Below, in pieces: positions 8,700 to 18,543 of a stretch of DNA of 64,000 nucleotides. The position numbers were made by a program, and so were the translations under genes. The DNA comes from Pseudomonas rhizoryzae (GTDB taxonomy: Bacteria > Pseudomonadota > Gammaproteobacteria > Pseudomonadales > Pseudomonadaceae). The stretch is from positions 124,001 through 188,000 of the forward strand of contig NZ_SULM01000005.1 of assembly GCF_005250615.1 (NCBI RefSeq), given 5' to 3'. The notes beneath the pieces are model-generated. The model did no database searches. It was not told the origin of the DNA and saw nothing but the letters and a program-made list of their open reading frames with translations. Positions within the stretch are counted from its first letter, which is position 1; each line of letters opens with the position of its first letter.

Positions 8700-10334
8700 A
8701 TGAAAACGATCAGCAATACTCGCTTGGCTACCCGGTTGTTGGCGGCCTTCGTCGCCTGTGCCTGTATCACGCTACTGGTCGGCGTGGTGACCAAGAGCGG
8801 CATCGGCAACCTATCCGGTCTATTGGAGACGGTCTTCAGCCGCAATCTGGTGGCGGTCAGCGAGGCTAATGCGGCCGTGTCCACTACCATCGCCCAGAAC
8901 CGGGACCTCTATCGCTTCCTTACCCTCAGCGCCGCCTATGCACCCCTTGAGGAACGCCAGTCGGCCAAGCTGTCGCTCGACACTGACCGGACCAGCGCCG
9001 AGCGCGCCTTCGCGGCCTATAGTCGGATTCCGCAGGTCGATGAGGCGCTAGGTCAGCAAATAGGCAAGGAATGGCCGAGTTATCAGGCCGCCGTCAAGCA
9101 GGCCGTGGACTTTATCGAACAAGGCGATTTCGAGAGTGCACGCGTACTGCTCGCGGGGGATTTGCAACGCCGCTACCAGGTCGTGCTGGGGATATTGCAA
9201 GCGGCCGTGGATGCCAACAACCGTATGATCGGGGAGGGGGCCCAGGTAGCGCAAAAGACCGTTACCAGAGCCAACGCCTCGCTCTATCTGGGCATCCTGG
9301 TAGCCTTCGTCGCGGCAATCGCCCTGGGCCTGCTGATCACGCGCTCCATCACCCGACCGATCGCCCGGGCGGTCGCGAGCGCGCGGCGAGTGGCGGAAGG
9401 AGATCTGACCGCGCCGATTGCCAGCGACCGCCTGGATGAGCCGGGGCAATTGCTGCGCGCCTTGGCCAGCATGCAGGAGAACCTGAGGCGGACGCTGGGC
9501 CAGTTGGACAGCGCCTCGGCACAACTCGCCAGCGCGGCCACCCAGTTCAGTGTGACGAGCGCGGCGAATTCGCGTGACCTGGTCGCCCAGGACGGTGAAA
9601 TCCAGCAGGCAGCCACGGCGGTGAACCAGCTGGCCAAGAGCGTGGACGAGGTGGCCCGCAACGCGGTGTCCGTACTGGCCAGTTCGCAGGAAACCCAGCA
9701 GGAGACCCAGACCGGACGCGATCAGGTCGAGCAGGCGGTTACCATCATCGATTCCCTGGGGCGGGATCTGGCCGTCTGCAGCGAGAGTCTGGATAACCTG
9801 GTCAACCAGGCAGTCAGCATAGGTACGGTGGCCGATGTGATTCGCGGCCTGGCCGAACAGACCAACCTGCTGGCGCTCAACGCAGCCATCGAAGCCGCGC
9901 GAGCCGGAGAGCAGGGACGTGGCTTCGCCGTGGTCGCGGACGAGGTGCGGGCGCTGGCCTCCCGAACCCAAAGCTCCATCGGTGAGATCGAGCGGATCGT
10001 GAGCGGCGTGCAGCAGGCGGCGGGCCAGGCGGTTGTCTCCATGAAACACAGTCAGACCCAGGCCGATGAGGCCCAGCAGTCGGTACAGGAGGCCCACCGG
10101 GGGCTCGGGCGCATCTCCGCCGCCATGGAAGGCATCGACCGCCGTAACCAGGCCATCGCCAGCGCGACCGAGCAGCAGGCACAGGTCTCCCGTGAGGTGG
10201 ATCGCAACCTCGGCAATATCCAGCAGCTTTCGGCCAAGTCCGCGCAGGGTGCCACTCAGACCAACGTGGCCAGTCAGGAGCTGGCGCAGTTGGCCAGCTC
10301 TTTTCGGCAACTGGTGGCAGGCTTCCATCTCTAG
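8700..10334 (+). CDS. Methyl-accepting chemotaxis protein (four-helix-bundle sensor)
   Basis: A 544-residue inner-membrane chemoreceptor. It has a first transmembrane helix at about residues 9-29, a periplasmic region of about 165 residues fitting a 4HB_MCP sensor, a second helix at about 198-216 and a HAMP domain from about 217-268 ([20 protein letters not shown]). The cytoplasmic signalling domain contains the conserved hairpin tip segment [20 protein letters not shown]. It lacks the C-terminal CheR-tethering pentapeptide. It stands between amino-compound catabolic genes, so its ligand may be one of their substrates. Confidence 0.95.
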   Translation: MKTISNTRLATRLLAAFVACACITLLVGVVTKSGIGNLSGLLETVFSRNLVAVSEANAAVSTTIAQNRDLYRFLTLSAAYAPLEERQSAKLSLDTDRTSAERAFAAYSRIPQVDEALGQQIGKEWPSYQAAVKQAVDFIEQGDFESARVLLAGDLQRRYQVVLGILQAAVDANNRMIGEGAQVAQKTVTRANASLYLGILVAFVAAIALGLLITRSITRPIARAVASARRVAEGDLTAPIASDRLDEPGQLLRALASMQENLRRTLGQLDSASAQLASAATQFSVTSAANSRDLVAQDGEIQQAATAVNQLAKSVDEVARNAVSVLASSQETQQETQTGRDQVEQAVTIIDSLGRDLAVCSESLDNLVNQAVSIGTVADVIRGLAEQTNLLALNAAIEAARAGEQGRGFAVVADEVRALASRTQSSIGEIERIVSGVQQAAGQAVVSMKHSQTQADEAQQSVQEAHRGLGRISAAMEGIDRRNQAIASATEQQAQVSREVDRNLGNIQQLSAKSAQGATQTNVASQELAQLASSFRQLVAGFHL

Positions 10335-10366
10335 TTGGCGTTTAGCTGAGAGGCTTCGCGACGGCC

Positions 10367-10461
10367 CGCAAACAATGCTGGGCCTCGCCGACAAAACAGT
10401 TTTTTCTGTCTCCCATCACCACCGAAAGCAGACAACTGCCGGGCCAACCGATGCTGTAATG
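10367..10461 (+). promoter_or_regulatory. Conserved 95-nt upstream element, copy A (promoter of HAD-amine oxidase operon)
   Basis: This stretch aligns without gaps to 12807-12901. Both begin with CGCAAACAATGCTG, share an AAAACAGT-TTTT block 26 bases in, and end in GCTGTAATG; the middle is not conserved. TGTAAT is a plausible -10, placing the conserved block roughly 60-90 bases upstream of transcription start, as expected for an activator site. The HAD start codon is 62 bases beyond the element. Confidence 0.65.
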
Positions 10462-10522
10462 CTCTCCAGGGGCGGCATCCCGCACCCCGGACTCTTCGAT
10501 TCCACGCTAAAGGACCCTCGCC

Positions 10523-11194
10523 ATGACCGCCTTTCGGCCCAAGTACATCACCTTCGATTGCTACGGCACCCTGACCCGTTTCCGTATGTCCGACATGGCC
10601 CGCGAGATGTTCGCCGACCGCATCCCGGCCGCGGCCATGGACCAGTTCTGCAAGGACTTCGACGGTTATCGCTTCGACGAGGTGCTCAGCGCCTGGAAGC
10701 CCTATTCGGAAGTGCTGTACTCGGCCGTGGAACGTACCTGCAAGCGCTGGGGCATCCCCTTCACCGACGCCGAAGCCAATGCCTACTACCAGGCGGTGCC
10801 GACTTGGGGTCCCCACGCGGACGTGACCGCAGGCCTGGCCAAGATCGCCGGCAAGATCCCGCTGGTGATCTACTCCAACGCCGCCAACGAGCAGATCATG
10901 TCCAACGTCGACAAGCTGGGCGTACCCTTCGAGCACGTCTTCACCGCCGAGCAGGGCCAGGCCTACAAGCCGCGTCTGCAGGCCTTCGAATACATGCTGG
11001 ACAACCTGGGCTGCGGCCCGGAAGACGTGCTGCACGTTTCTTCGAGCTTCCGCTATGACCTGATCCCGGCCGACTACATGAATATCAAGAACAAGGTATT
11101 CGTGAACCGCGGCCATGAACCTAGCACCCCGTACTACAGCAACACCGAGATCAAGGACATCGGCGGTCTGGCTGCCGTGGTCGGTCTCGAATAA
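10523..11194 (+). CDS. HAD-superfamily hydrolase, haloacid dehalogenase type II-like (copy 2)
   Basis: A 223-residue HAD protein with the nucleophile Asp12 in FDCYGTLT, motif II Ser in VIYSNA, YKPR lysine and the VSSSFRYDLIPAD region carrying the acidic motif. It is a close paralogue of the product of 2161-2862 and more distantly related to that of 21418-22107. It is the first gene of a probable two-gene operon with the FAD oxidoreductase 26 bases downstream, under the conserved upstream element. The association with amine catabolism three times in this window suggests a metabolite phosphatase or dehalogenase-fold lyase acting on amino-compound intermediates; the reaction is not known. Confidence 0.88.
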   Translation: MTAFRPKYITFDCYGTLTRFRMSDMAREMFADRIPAAAMDQFCKDFDGYRFDEVLSAWKPYSEVLYSAVERTCKRWGIPFTDAEANAYYQAVPTWGPHADVTAGLAKIAGKIPLVIYSNAANEQIMSNVDKLGVPFEHVFTAEQGQAYKPRLQAFEYMLDNLGCGPEDVLHVSSSFRYDLIPADYMNIKNKVFVNRGHEPSTPYYSNTEIKDIGGLAAVVGLE

Positions 11195-11220
11195 GCCCCT
11201 TGCCGCAGGAGAGCCCCTTC

Positions 11221-12513
11221 ATGAGTCACGGCCAAGAGTCGTCCGAATCCTATTGGCTCGCGACGGCGCCGACCTTCACCGGCGGCGCCCAGGGGCCGGT
11301 CGTGGGGGAGGTCGATGTCGCCGTCATCGGCGGCGGCTTCACCGGGCTGTCGGCGGCCGTGGCGCTGCGCAAGCGCGGTGCCAGCGTGGCCGTGCTGGAG
11401 GCCGGGCGGGTAATCGGCGAAGCCTCTGGCCGCAACGGTGGGCACTGCAACACCGGGGTCGCGCAGGATTACGCGTCCCTGCGTGCCAGCCTGGGCGCCG
11501 AGCGGGCCCGGGCCTTCTACCAGGCCTATGCCGATGCGGTGGCCAGCGTCGAGGCGGTGATCGCCGAAGAGGGCATCGCCTGCGACTTCCACAAGGCGGG
11601 CAAGCTCAAGCTGGCGGCCAAGCCGCAGCACTATGACAACCTGGCGCGCACCTGCGAGCTGATCCGCGCGGAGGTGGACCCGGACGTGGAGCTGCTCGGC
11701 CCCGAACAGGCGCGTATCGAAGTGGCCTCCGATGGCTTTTACGGCGGCCTGCTGCAACGCAATGGCGCCCAGATGCACATGGGGCGCTTTGGCGTGGGCC
11801 TGGCGGAGGCGGCGGTACGCCGTGGCGCCCAAGTCTACGAAGGGGCGGCGGTGAGCGATCTGCAGCGCCTGCCGGACGGCAGCTTCCGTGTGGTCAGCGC
11901 CCGTGGTGAGTTGCGCGCCCGCCAGGTGCTGGTGGCCACGGGCAATGCCAGCATCGGGCCCTTCCAGTGGTTTCGCCGACGCATCGCCTCGGTGGGCAGC
12001 TTCATCATCGCCACCGCGCCGCTGCCGAAGGAGCAGTTGGATGCGCTGCTGCCCAATCGGCGCACCTATGTGACCAGCCGCATCATCGGCAACTACTTCC
12101 GCACCACGCCGGACCACCGGCTGATCTTTGGCGGCCGGGCGCGTTTCGCCCTGTCCGATCCACGCCAGGACGCCAAGAGCGGCGCCGTACTGCGCAATGC
12201 CCTTGGCCAGCTCTTTCCCAGCCTGGCCCGGGCGCCCATCGACTACTGCTGGGGCGGCCTGGTGGACATGACCGCCGACCGCTTGCCCCGCGCCGGCGAG
12301 CAGGATGGCCTGTTCTACGCCATGGGCTACAGCGGCCACGGGGTGCAGATGTCGGTGCACATGGGCCGGGTGATGGCCGAGGTGCTGGAAGGGCGCAGCC
12401 AAGCCAATCCCTGGCGGGTACTGGACTGGCCGGCCATTCCCGGCCATTTCGGCAAGCCCTGGTTCCTGCCCTTGGTGGGGCTGTACTACCGGATGCAGGA
12501 TCGGTTGCACTGA
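11221..12513 (+). CDS. FAD-dependent amine/amino-acid oxidoreductase (gamma-glutamylputrescine oxidase-like)
   Basis: A 430-residue DAO-family flavoprotein. The dinucleotide-binding motif GGGFTG at residues 37-42 follows VDVAVI, EAGRV supplies the ribose-binding acid, and SGRNGGH is the family signature near the flavin. The C-terminal GYSGHGVQMS closes the FAD site. Relatives oxidise gamma-glutamylputrescine (PuuB), glycine, sarcosine or opines to an aldehyde or keto acid, ammonia and hydrogen peroxide. ATG at 11221 is chosen over TTG at 11200 because AGGAG stands 11 bases before it. A terminator follows. Confidence 0.87.
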   Translation: MSHGQESSESYWLATAPTFTGGAQGPVVGEVDVAVIGGGFTGLSAAVALRKRGASVAVLEAGRVIGEASGRNGGHCNTGVAQDYASLRASLGAERARAFYQAYADAVASVEAVIAEEGIACDFHKAGKLKLAAKPQHYDNLARTCELIRAEVDPDVELLGPEQARIEVASDGFYGGLLQRNGAQMHMGRFGVGLAEAAVRRGAQVYEGAAVSDLQRLPDGSFRVVSARGELRARQVLVATGNASIGPFQWFRRRIASVGSFIIATAPLPKEQLDALLPNRRTYVTSRIIGNYFRTTPDHRLIFGGRARFALSDPRQDAKSGAVLRNALGQLFPSLARAPIDYCWGGLVDMTADRLPRAGEQDGLFYAMGYSGHGVQMSVHMGRVMAEVLEGRSQANPWRVLDWPAIPGHFGKPWFLPLVGLYYRMQDRLH

Positions 12514-12539
12514 GCGTCCGCCTTAGCTGCCGAACAGCG

Positions 12540-12592
12540 AACCGCCCGTCGTGGCTCCATCAATAGGGGAGCCACGGCGGGCGGTTTTTTCG
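12540..12592 (+). terminator. Strong Rho-independent terminator
   Basis: ACCGCCCGTCGTGGCTCC and GGAGCCACGGCGGGCGGT form an 18-base stem with one mismatch, followed by TTTTTT. It ends the HAD-oxidoreductase operon. The following stretch up to 12806 holds nothing else I recognise. Confidence 0.93.
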
Positions 12593-12806
12593 TTTCTGCC
12601 ACGCTATGACCTGCTGCGACGGCCGCCCGGCCGCCCCTGATGGGTAGGATGGCACCCCGGAGCAGAAACTGCTGAAACGTCCGGCTTTTGGTCTCTCGCG
12701 AGCCGTCTGGCGCCGCCGGAAACGTCGCTCGGCAACCCAGGGAGATAGCCTGCAAACGCGCCAAATCCGGGCATTGGCGGCCCTGTTGCGCCGTCGCGAA
12801 GCACAC

Positions 12807-12901
12807 CGCAAACAATGCTGAGCCAATCGGGCAAAACAGTCTTTTGTATCTCGTCATGGGCGCAATTCGACGGTAATCGACAGGGGCCCGGTGCTGTAAT
12901 G
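12807..12901 (+). promoter_or_regulatory. Conserved 95-nt upstream element, copy B (promoter of ABC importer operon)
   Basis: Ungapped match to 10367-10461 with identical ends (CGCAAACAATGCTG and GCTGTAATG) and a shared CAAAACAGT block. The solute-binding-protein start codon is 97 bases beyond it. The shared element implies that importer and oxidoreductase operons answer to one regulator. Confidence 0.65.
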
Positions 12902-12997
12902 AATCAGGCCGCGAGACAAGGCGGCCGAGAGGACAGCTCCGTGCTCCCGGGGAGGGGTGCGCGGACTGGCGACAGAGCCCCCAACGAGCGAGCCGAC

Positions 12998-14647
12998 ATG
13001 ACAGAGAAAAAGACTGGAAGTCCCCTGATAGGTCCTGCAGAAAGCGTCCGGGCCTTCGAGGCCTTGCACCGCGGCCTATCACGGCGTGATGCCTTGCGCC
13101 TGCTGGGTGTCGCCGGGTTGGCGGCGACGGGAGTGGGGAGTCTGCTCGGCCGCGATGGCCAGGCGTTTGCCGCCGAAGATGCCAGTGCAAGTGGCAGTGC
13201 CGGCACGCCGCGCCGTGGTGGGCGCGTGCGCGCCGCCGTCGCCAGTTCGTCCACCGCCGACACCCTCGATCCCGCCCGTGGCTCCTTCAATGGCGACTAT
13301 GCCCGCCAATTTTTCTTCTACAACGGCCTGACGGTATTCGACGAGCATCTCGTCCCGCAGATGCAGCTGGCCACCAGCATGGACACCCAGGATGCGACGA
13401 CCTGGACCATCAAGCTGCGCCAGGGCGTGCAATTCCACAACGGCAAGACCTTCGACAGCGCCGACGTCGTCTACTCGCTCCTGCGCCACAAGGACCCGGC
13501 GGTGGGCTCCAAGGTCAAGGCCCTGGCCGACCAGTTCGCCGAGGTCACCGCGGTGGCCCCCGACGAGGTGCGCATCCGCCTGGTATCGCCGAACTCCGAG
13601 TTGCCGGCGGTGCTGGCGATCTCTTCCTTCCTGATCATCGCCGACGGCACCAAGGATTTCTCCACCGCCAACGGCACCGGTCCCTTCAAGGTCAAGGAAT
13701 TCAAGCCGGGCGTGCGCACCGTGGGGATGCGCAACGAGAACTACTGGAAGTCCGGCCTGCCGTACCTGGACGAGGTCGAACTCATCGGCATCGCCGACGA
13801 GCCCTCGCGGGTCAATGCGCTGCTGGCCGGCGACATCCAGGTCACCGTTTCGGTGGACCCGCGCTCCGCCAACCGCTTCAAGGAAAATGGCAAGGCCAAG
13901 GTGGTGACCAACACCTCGGGCACCTACACCGACCTGATCATGCGCATTCCCGACCGCCCGTTCAGCGACCCCAATGTGGTCGAGGGCATGAAGTTCTTGC
14001 TCGATCGCGAGCAGATGCTCAAGTCGGTATTTCTCGGCTACGGGGTGATCGGCAACGACCAGCCCATCATGCCGGGCACGCCCTACTATTCGCCCGATGT
14101 TCCCCAGCGACCCTACGATCCGGACAAGGCCAAGTTCCTTTTCCAGAAGGCCGGTATCGCTGGCGCCCGGATTCCACTGGTGACCTCGACGGCTGCCGAC
14201 AACGCCAACGAGATGGCCGTGGTGCTGCAGCAATCGGCGCGTCTGGCGGGGCTTGACCTGATGGTCAATCGCGTCAGCGCCGATGGCTATTGGAACACCC
14301 ACTGGATGAAGGATCCGCTGGGCTTCGGCAACATCAACGCTCGGCCCACCGCCAACATTATCCTGTCGCAATTCTTCAAATCCGATGCGCCCTGGAACGA
14401 GTCGGGCTGGAAGAACGAGCAATTCGACCAGCTGGTGGTGGCCGCTCGCGGCGAGACCGATCTCGCCAAGCGCAAGCAGATGTATGCCGACATGCAGTTG
14501 CTGGTTCACGATCACTGCGGCATCGGCCTACCGGTTTTCGCCAGCTCCATCGATGCTCATTCGCTCAAGCTCGGCGGCTACGGCATCGTCCCCATCGGCG
14601 GCTTGATGGGCTATATGTTCGCTGAGCACGTCTGGCTGGAGGCCTGA
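12998..14647 (+). CDS. Tat-exported peptide-type ABC substrate-binding protein (SBP_bac_5)
   Basis: A periplasmic solute receptor of the dipeptide/oligopeptide/opine class, 549 residues. The N-terminus has a twin-arginine signal: SRRDALRLLG at about residues 28-37, then a hydrophobic stretch and an AFAAE cleavage region. The family-5 signature region (TIKLRQGVQFHNGKTFDSADVVYSLL) is intact. ATG at 12998 is chosen because the open frame from 12815 runs through the conserved regulatory element. It heads an operon with two permeases, a fused ATPase and a deacylase. Tat export of this receptor type is less common than Sec export and suggests folding before export. The ligand is unknown; N-acyl or opine-like amino compounds are suggested by the context. 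Confidence 0.9.
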   Translation: MTEKKTGSPLIGPAESVRAFEALHRGLSRRDALRLLGVAGLAATGVGSLLGRDGQAFAAEDASASGSAGTPRRGGRVRAAVASSSTADTLDPARGSFNGDYARQFFFYNGLTVFDEHLVPQMQLATSMDTQDATTWTIKLRQGVQFHNGKTFDSADVVYSLLRHKDPAVGSKVKALADQFAEVTAVAPDEVRIRLVSPNSELPAVLAISSFLIIADGTKDFSTANGTGPFKVKEFKPGVRTVGMRNENYWKSGLPYLDEVELIGIADEPSRVNALLAGDIQVTVSVDPRSANRFKENGKAKVVTNTSGTYTDLIMRIPDRPFSDPNVVEGMKFLLDREQMLKSVFLGYGVIGNDQPIMPGTPYYSPDVPQRPYDPDKAKFLFQKAGIAGARIPLVTSTAADNANEMAVVLQQSARLAGLDLMVNRVSADGYWNTHWMKDPLGFGNINARPTANIILSQFFKSDAPWNESGWKNEQFDQLVVAARGETDLAKRKQMYADMQLLVHDHCGIGLPVFASSIDAHSLKLGGYGIVPIGGLMGYMFAEHVWLEA

Positions 14648-14716
14648 CATTTGGCGCCTGGCGGCGAGCGCGATAGACCAGGCGCTCGCCGCTCCACCCT
14701 CAAGCAGGAGGTGGCT

Positions 14717-15673
14717 TTGGACCGTTCCGTCTTTTCCCTCATCATCAGACGCTTCGGGGGCGGGGTGCTGACCCTGTTCATCGTCTCGCTGCTGGTGTTC
14801 TTCATCTCAGCGCTGTTGCCGGGTGACGCTGCCCAGCAGGCCCTGGGTCAATTCGCGCTGCCCGAGCAGGTCGCAGCGTTGCGCGCCCAGATGGGGCTCG
14901 ATCACCCGGCGCTGCTGCGCTACCTGCACTGGCTAACCGGCCTGCTGCATGGCGATCTCGGCCAGTCCCTGGCCAACCAGATGCCCATTACCAGCGTGAT
15001 CGGTGGCCGCCTCGTCAACTCGCTGATGCTGGCCGGCGTGACTGCCCTGGTATCGGTGCCCCTGGCGCTCACGCTGGGCATCGTCTCGGCGATGAATGCC
15101 GGCGGGCGGCTGGATCGCGCGCTCAACCTCTTCACCCTGGGCATCGTCGCGGTACCGGAATTTCTCGTGGCGACCTTGGCCGTGCTGATCTTCGCCGTGC
15201 ATCTGCACTGGACCTCGGCGCTGAGCTTCGCCCAAGACGTCAAGGGTCCACTGGACTTCCTGCGCGCCTATGCGCTGCCGGTGGGCACCCTGTGCTGCGT
15301 GATCGTGGCGCAGATGGCGCGCATGACCCGCGCGGCCCTGGTGGAGCAGTTGCAGAGTCCCTATGTGGAAATGGCCCGCCTGAAGGGCGTCGGCCCGGTA
15401 CGCGCCGTGCTGCGCCATGCCTTGCCCAATGCCGTCGGCCCCATCGCCAATGCCGTGGCCCTGAGTCTTTCCTACCTGATGGGCGGGGTGGTGATCGTCG
15501 AGACCATCTTCAACTATCCCGGCATCGCGCAGCTGATGGTGGACGGTGTCGCCAGTCGCGACCTGCCGCTGATCCAGGCCTGCGCCATGCTGTTTTGCTG
15601 CGCCTATCTGGTCCTCATGACCCTGGCGGACCTCTGCGCCATCCTGTCCAATCCGAGGCTGAGAACGCTATGA
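14717..15673 (+). CDS. ABC permease, DppB/GsiC type
   Basis: Inner-membrane permease of a peptide-type importer, 318 residues, with an N-terminal TM helix (FGGGVLTLFIVSLLVFFISAL), a large periplasmic loop, and the cytoplasmic EAA-type loop (EMARLKGVGPVRAVLRHALPNA). TTG at 14717 is preferred as the start because AGGAGG lies five bases before it; the open frame extends further upstream to 14651. The 3' end overlaps the next permease by ATGA. Confidence 0.9.
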   Translation: MDRSVFSLIIRRFGGGVLTLFIVSLLVFFISALLPGDAAQQALGQFALPEQVAALRAQMGLDHPALLRYLHWLTGLLHGDLGQSLANQMPITSVIGGRLVNSLMLAGVTALVSVPLALTLGIVSAMNAGGRLDRALNLFTLGIVAVPEFLVATLAVLIFAVHLHWTSALSFAQDVKGPLDFLRAYALPVGTLCCVIVAQMARMTRAALVEQLQSPYVEMARLKGVGPVRAVLRHALPNAVGPIANAVALSLSYLMGGVVIVETIFNYPGIAQLMVDGVASRDLPLIQACAMLFCCAYLVLMTLADLCAILSNPRLRTL

Positions 15674-16569
15674 CCCGATCCGTGACGCCCGTGCGCGCCG
15701 CCGCCACCCTGCCGGTGGACGGCAAGACGCTCGACGCCCAGCTGGCGCCCCCTCGTACCCGTCGCCGCGCACGCTGGTCGCCGACCGGCATGATCGGTGG
15801 CTTCCTGGTGGCGTTCTGGCTGTTCATCGCCCTCTTTGGCGTGTGGCTTGCGCCTTACGATCCGAGCGCCCTGGGCGGCTCCGTACTGTCAAGCTACAGC
15901 GCCGCCCATCCTCTGGGGACCGACTATCTGGGGCGTGATGTGCTCAGCCGTATCCTCGATGGCGCCCGCTTTACCGTCGGCCTGGCGTTGCTGGCCGCGG
16001 TGCTGTCTTGCGCGCTGGGTACCGGGCTCGGCCTGCTGGCGGCACTCTCGGGGCGCTGGGTGGACGAGCCGCTGTCGCGCTTGATCGATGCGCTGATCTC
16101 CATGCCGAGCAAGATAACCGCGCTGGTGATGGTCTCGGCCTTCGGCTCCTCGGTGCCCTTGCTGATCGTCATGGCCGTGGTGGGCTATACGCCGGGCTGC
16201 TACCGCATCGCTCGCAGCCTGGCGATGAACCTCACCGAGTTGGAATACGTCCAGGTGGCTCGTACCCGCGGCGAGGGCAAGCTGTACATCGCCCTGGTGG
16301 AAATGCTGCCCAACATGCGCCTGCCCTTGCTCACCGACCTGGGCCTCAGATTCGTCTACATCGTGCTGCTGCTCAGCGGCATGAGCTTCCTCGGCCTCGG
16401 CGTTCAGCCGCCCGACGCCGACCTGGGTTCGCTGGTGCGGGAAAACATCGGGGGCCTGGCCGATGGCGCGCCGGCAGTGCTGATGCCGGCCCTGGCCATC
16501 GGTACCCTGACCGTGGGCGTCAACCTGCTCATCGACCGTTTCGGCGCGCGGCGCCGGGGAGGGCGCTGA
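15670..16569 (+). CDS. ABC permease, DppC/GsiD type
   Basis: The second membrane subunit, 299 residues. It has the N-terminal helix expected of DppC proteins (about residues 42-62, [20 protein letters not shown]), the [14 protein letters not shown] segment that typifies the subfamily, and the [12 protein letters not shown] coupling loop. ATG at 15670 overlaps the stop of the first permease as ATGA, which indicates translational coupling and decides the start, although the frame is open from 15292. Confidence 0.92.
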   Translation: MTRSVTPVRAAATLPVDGKTLDAQLAPPRTRRRARWSPTGMIGGFLVAFWLFIALFGVWLAPYDPSALGGSVLSSYSAAHPLGTDYLGRDVLSRILDGARFTVGLALLAAVLSCALGTGLGLLAALSGRWVDEPLSRLIDALISMPSKITALVMVSAFGSSVPLLIVMAVVGYTPGCYRIARSLAMNLTELEYVQVARTRGEGKLYIALVEMLPNMRLPLLTDLGLRFVYIVLLLSGMSFLGLGVQPPDADLGSLVRENIGGLADGAPAVLMPALAIGTLTVGVNLLIDRFGARRRGGR

Positions 16570-16570
16570 G

Positions 16571-18424
16571 ATGGCTGAAATGCAGACGCTGGTGGAGGTC
16601 AAGGACCTGCGGGTGGTCACCCAGGCCGAAGATGGCAGTGAAACCCTCATCGTCAAGGAGGTCGGCTTCAGCCTGGCCAAGGGCGAGGTACTGGCGCTGA
16701 TCGGTGAATCCGGTTCGGGCAAGACCACCATAGCGCTGTCGCTGCTCGGCTACGCCCGTGCCGGCTGCCGCCTGGCCGGTGGCTCGATCCGGGTGGGCGA
16801 CACCCAGGTGCTGGAGCTGGATGCGGCGGGCCTGCGGCAGTTGCGCGGCCGTACCGTGGCCTATATCGCCCAGAGCGCGGCAGCGGCTTTCAATCCGTCG
16901 CGTCGGTTGCTGGAACAGATCATCGAGAGCGCCCTGATCCACGGCGTGCTGACGCGGCGCGAAGCGGAGACGCGCGCCCTGGAACTGTTCCGCGAACTGG
17001 CGCTGCCGGACCCCGAGCATATCGGCGAGCGCTATCCGCACCAGGTATCCGGCGGCCAGCTGCAGCGGCTGATGGCCGCCATGGCGTTGATCACCGATCC
17101 GACCCTGGTGATCCTCGACGAACCCACCACGGCGCTGGACGTGACCACCCAGATCGAGGTGCTGCGCGTCTTCAAGCAGGTGGTCCGCGAGCGTGGCGTG
17201 ACCGCCATCTATGTCTCCCACGACCTCGCGGTGGTGGCCCAGATGGCCGACCGCATCCTGGTGCTCAATGGCGGTGAGGTCTTTGAAAATCGCCGCACCG
17301 AGCGCCTACTGGCCAGTGCCAGGCATCCCTATACCCGCAGCCTGTTGGCCGCGGCGCAGCCGGAGCCCTTGACCGAGCGCGGGTTGCCGACGGTGGAGCC
17401 GCGGGCGCCCGTGCTGGAGGTGAAGGATTTGGTGGCCGGCTACGGTCCCCTCGGCGCCGACGGCCTGCCACGTTATCGGGTACTGGAAGGCATCAACCTG
17501 AGCATCGCATCGGGACAGGCCCTGGGGGTAATCGGCGAATCCGGCTCCGGCAAGTCGACCCTGGCGCGGGTGATCGCCGGCCTGCTGCCGCCCGCGCGGG
17601 GCAGTGTGCACCTGGGCGGTGAGCCCTTGCCACCGGGCCTGGACGGCCGCACCCGCGAGCAGTTCCGTCGGGTGCAGTTGGTCTACCAGAATGCCGACAC
17701 GGCGTTGAATCCGGCCCATAGCGTGGAGCGCATCCTCATGCGCCCACTGCAGACCTATCACGCCTTCGACAAGGCCACCCGCCAACGCAAGGTCCGTGAG
17801 TTGCTCGACCGGGTCCAACTACCGGCGAGTCTCGCCAACCGGCTCCCTAGCGAGCTGTCCGGCGGCCAGAAACAGCGGGTCAACCTGGCGCGGGCCCTGG
17901 CGGCCGAACCCGAGTTGATCCTCTGCGACGAAGTCACCTCGGCGCTGGATACCGTGGTCGGCGCGGCCATCCTAGATCTGCTGGTGGAACTACGGCGCGA
18001 GCTGGGGCTGGCCTATCTGTTCATCAGCCACGACATCTCCACGGTGCGCAGCCTGTGCGACGAGGTGCTGGTGCTCTATGCCGGCCAACCGGTGGAGCTG
18101 GGCACGCCGGCCACACTGCAGCATCCGCCGCTGCACCCCTACACCGAACTGCTCACCGCCTCGGTGCCCGCGCTGCGCCAGGGCTGGCTGGAAGAGCAGC
18201 CGGTCCGTACCGTGGCGCCCCTGGCATCCAAGAGCCGGGCCGCCGCACCGCTATGCAGCTTTCTGCAGCGTTGCCCGGTCCGTATCGAGGGTCGCTGCGA
18301 CCGCGAGGCGCCACCTCAGCAGACGCTGGATGGCGGCAACCGCATCCTCTGTCACCATGACGGCGAGTCCTTGCAGCGCCTGCAGGGCGGTGCGGTGCTG
18401 CATACCCAAGGAGCTCGCGCATGA
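16571..18424 (+). CDS. ABC transporter ATPase with two fused nucleotide-binding domains (GsiA-like)
   Basis: A 617-residue protein with two complete ATPase domains in tandem, replacing the separate DppD and DppF subunits. Domain 1: Walker [10 protein letters not shown] at 45-53, signature VSGGQ at 159-163, Walker B VILDEP at 180-185. Domain 2: Walker [10 protein letters not shown] at 322-330, signature LSGGQ at 429-433, Walker B LILCDEV at 449-455. Each domain is followed by the oligopeptide-transporter C-terminal extension; the second contains the Cys-rich [15 protein letters not shown] segment seen in this subfamily. It energises the importer encoded just upstream. Its stop overlaps a 40-codon reading frame as ATGA. 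Confidence 0.94.
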   Translation: MAEMQTLVEVKDLRVVTQAEDGSETLIVKEVGFSLAKGEVLALIGESGSGKTTIALSLLGYARAGCRLAGGSIRVGDTQVLELDAAGLRQLRGRTVAYIAQSAAAAFNPSRRLLEQIIESALIHGVLTRREAETRALELFRELALPDPEHIGERYPHQVSGGQLQRLMAAMALITDPTLVILDEPTTALDVTTQIEVLRVFKQVVRERGVTAIYVSHDLAVVAQMADRILVLNGGEVFENRRTERLLASARHPYTRSLLAAAQPEPLTERGLPTVEPRAPVLEVKDLVAGYGPLGADGLPRYRVLEGINLSIASGQALGVIGESGSGKSTLARVIAGLLPPARGSVHLGGEPLPPGLDGRTREQFRRVQLVYQNADTALNPAHSVERILMRPLQTYHAFDKATRQRKVRELLDRVQLPASLANRLPSELSGGQKQRVNLARALAAEPELILCDEVTSALDTVVGAAILDLLVELRRELGLAYLFISHDISTVRSLCDEVLVLYAGQPVELGTPATLQHPPLHPYTELLTASVPALRQGWLEEQPVRTVAPLASKSRAAAPLCSFLQRCPVRIEGRCDREAPPQQTLDGGNRILCHHDGESLQRLQGGAVLHTQGARA

Positions 18425-18543
18425 CATCGCGCGTCCAGCGACTGGCCGAACTCACCACCACTGGTTGTATCGATACGCCCCTGTTGGCCTGCTATGCAGC
18501 CGCTTTGCCCACACTCGTACCGAGAGTCTCGCTGGATGACTAG
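18421..18543 (+). CDS. Candidate small gene between importer ATPase and deacylase (40 codons)
   Basis: An ATG at 18421 overlaps the stop of the ATPase gene as ATGA and opens a 40-codon frame ([18 protein letters not shown]... ending VSLDD) that stops at 18543, eight bases inside the deacylase gene. It fills the 111-base gap exactly, with overlaps at both ends, which would keep ribosomes moving from the ATPase to the deacylase. The peptide has no signal sequence or membrane helix and I recognise no family. It may be a coupling leader or the relic of a longer gene. Confidence 0.42.
   Translation: MTSRVQRLAELTTTGCIDTPLLACYAAALPTLVPRVSLDD

Noticed and set aside
12815-12997. Longer start for the Tat receptor gene
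   Set aside because: The extension runs through the conserved 95-nt control element, and a Tat signal would not sit 90 residues from the N-terminus.
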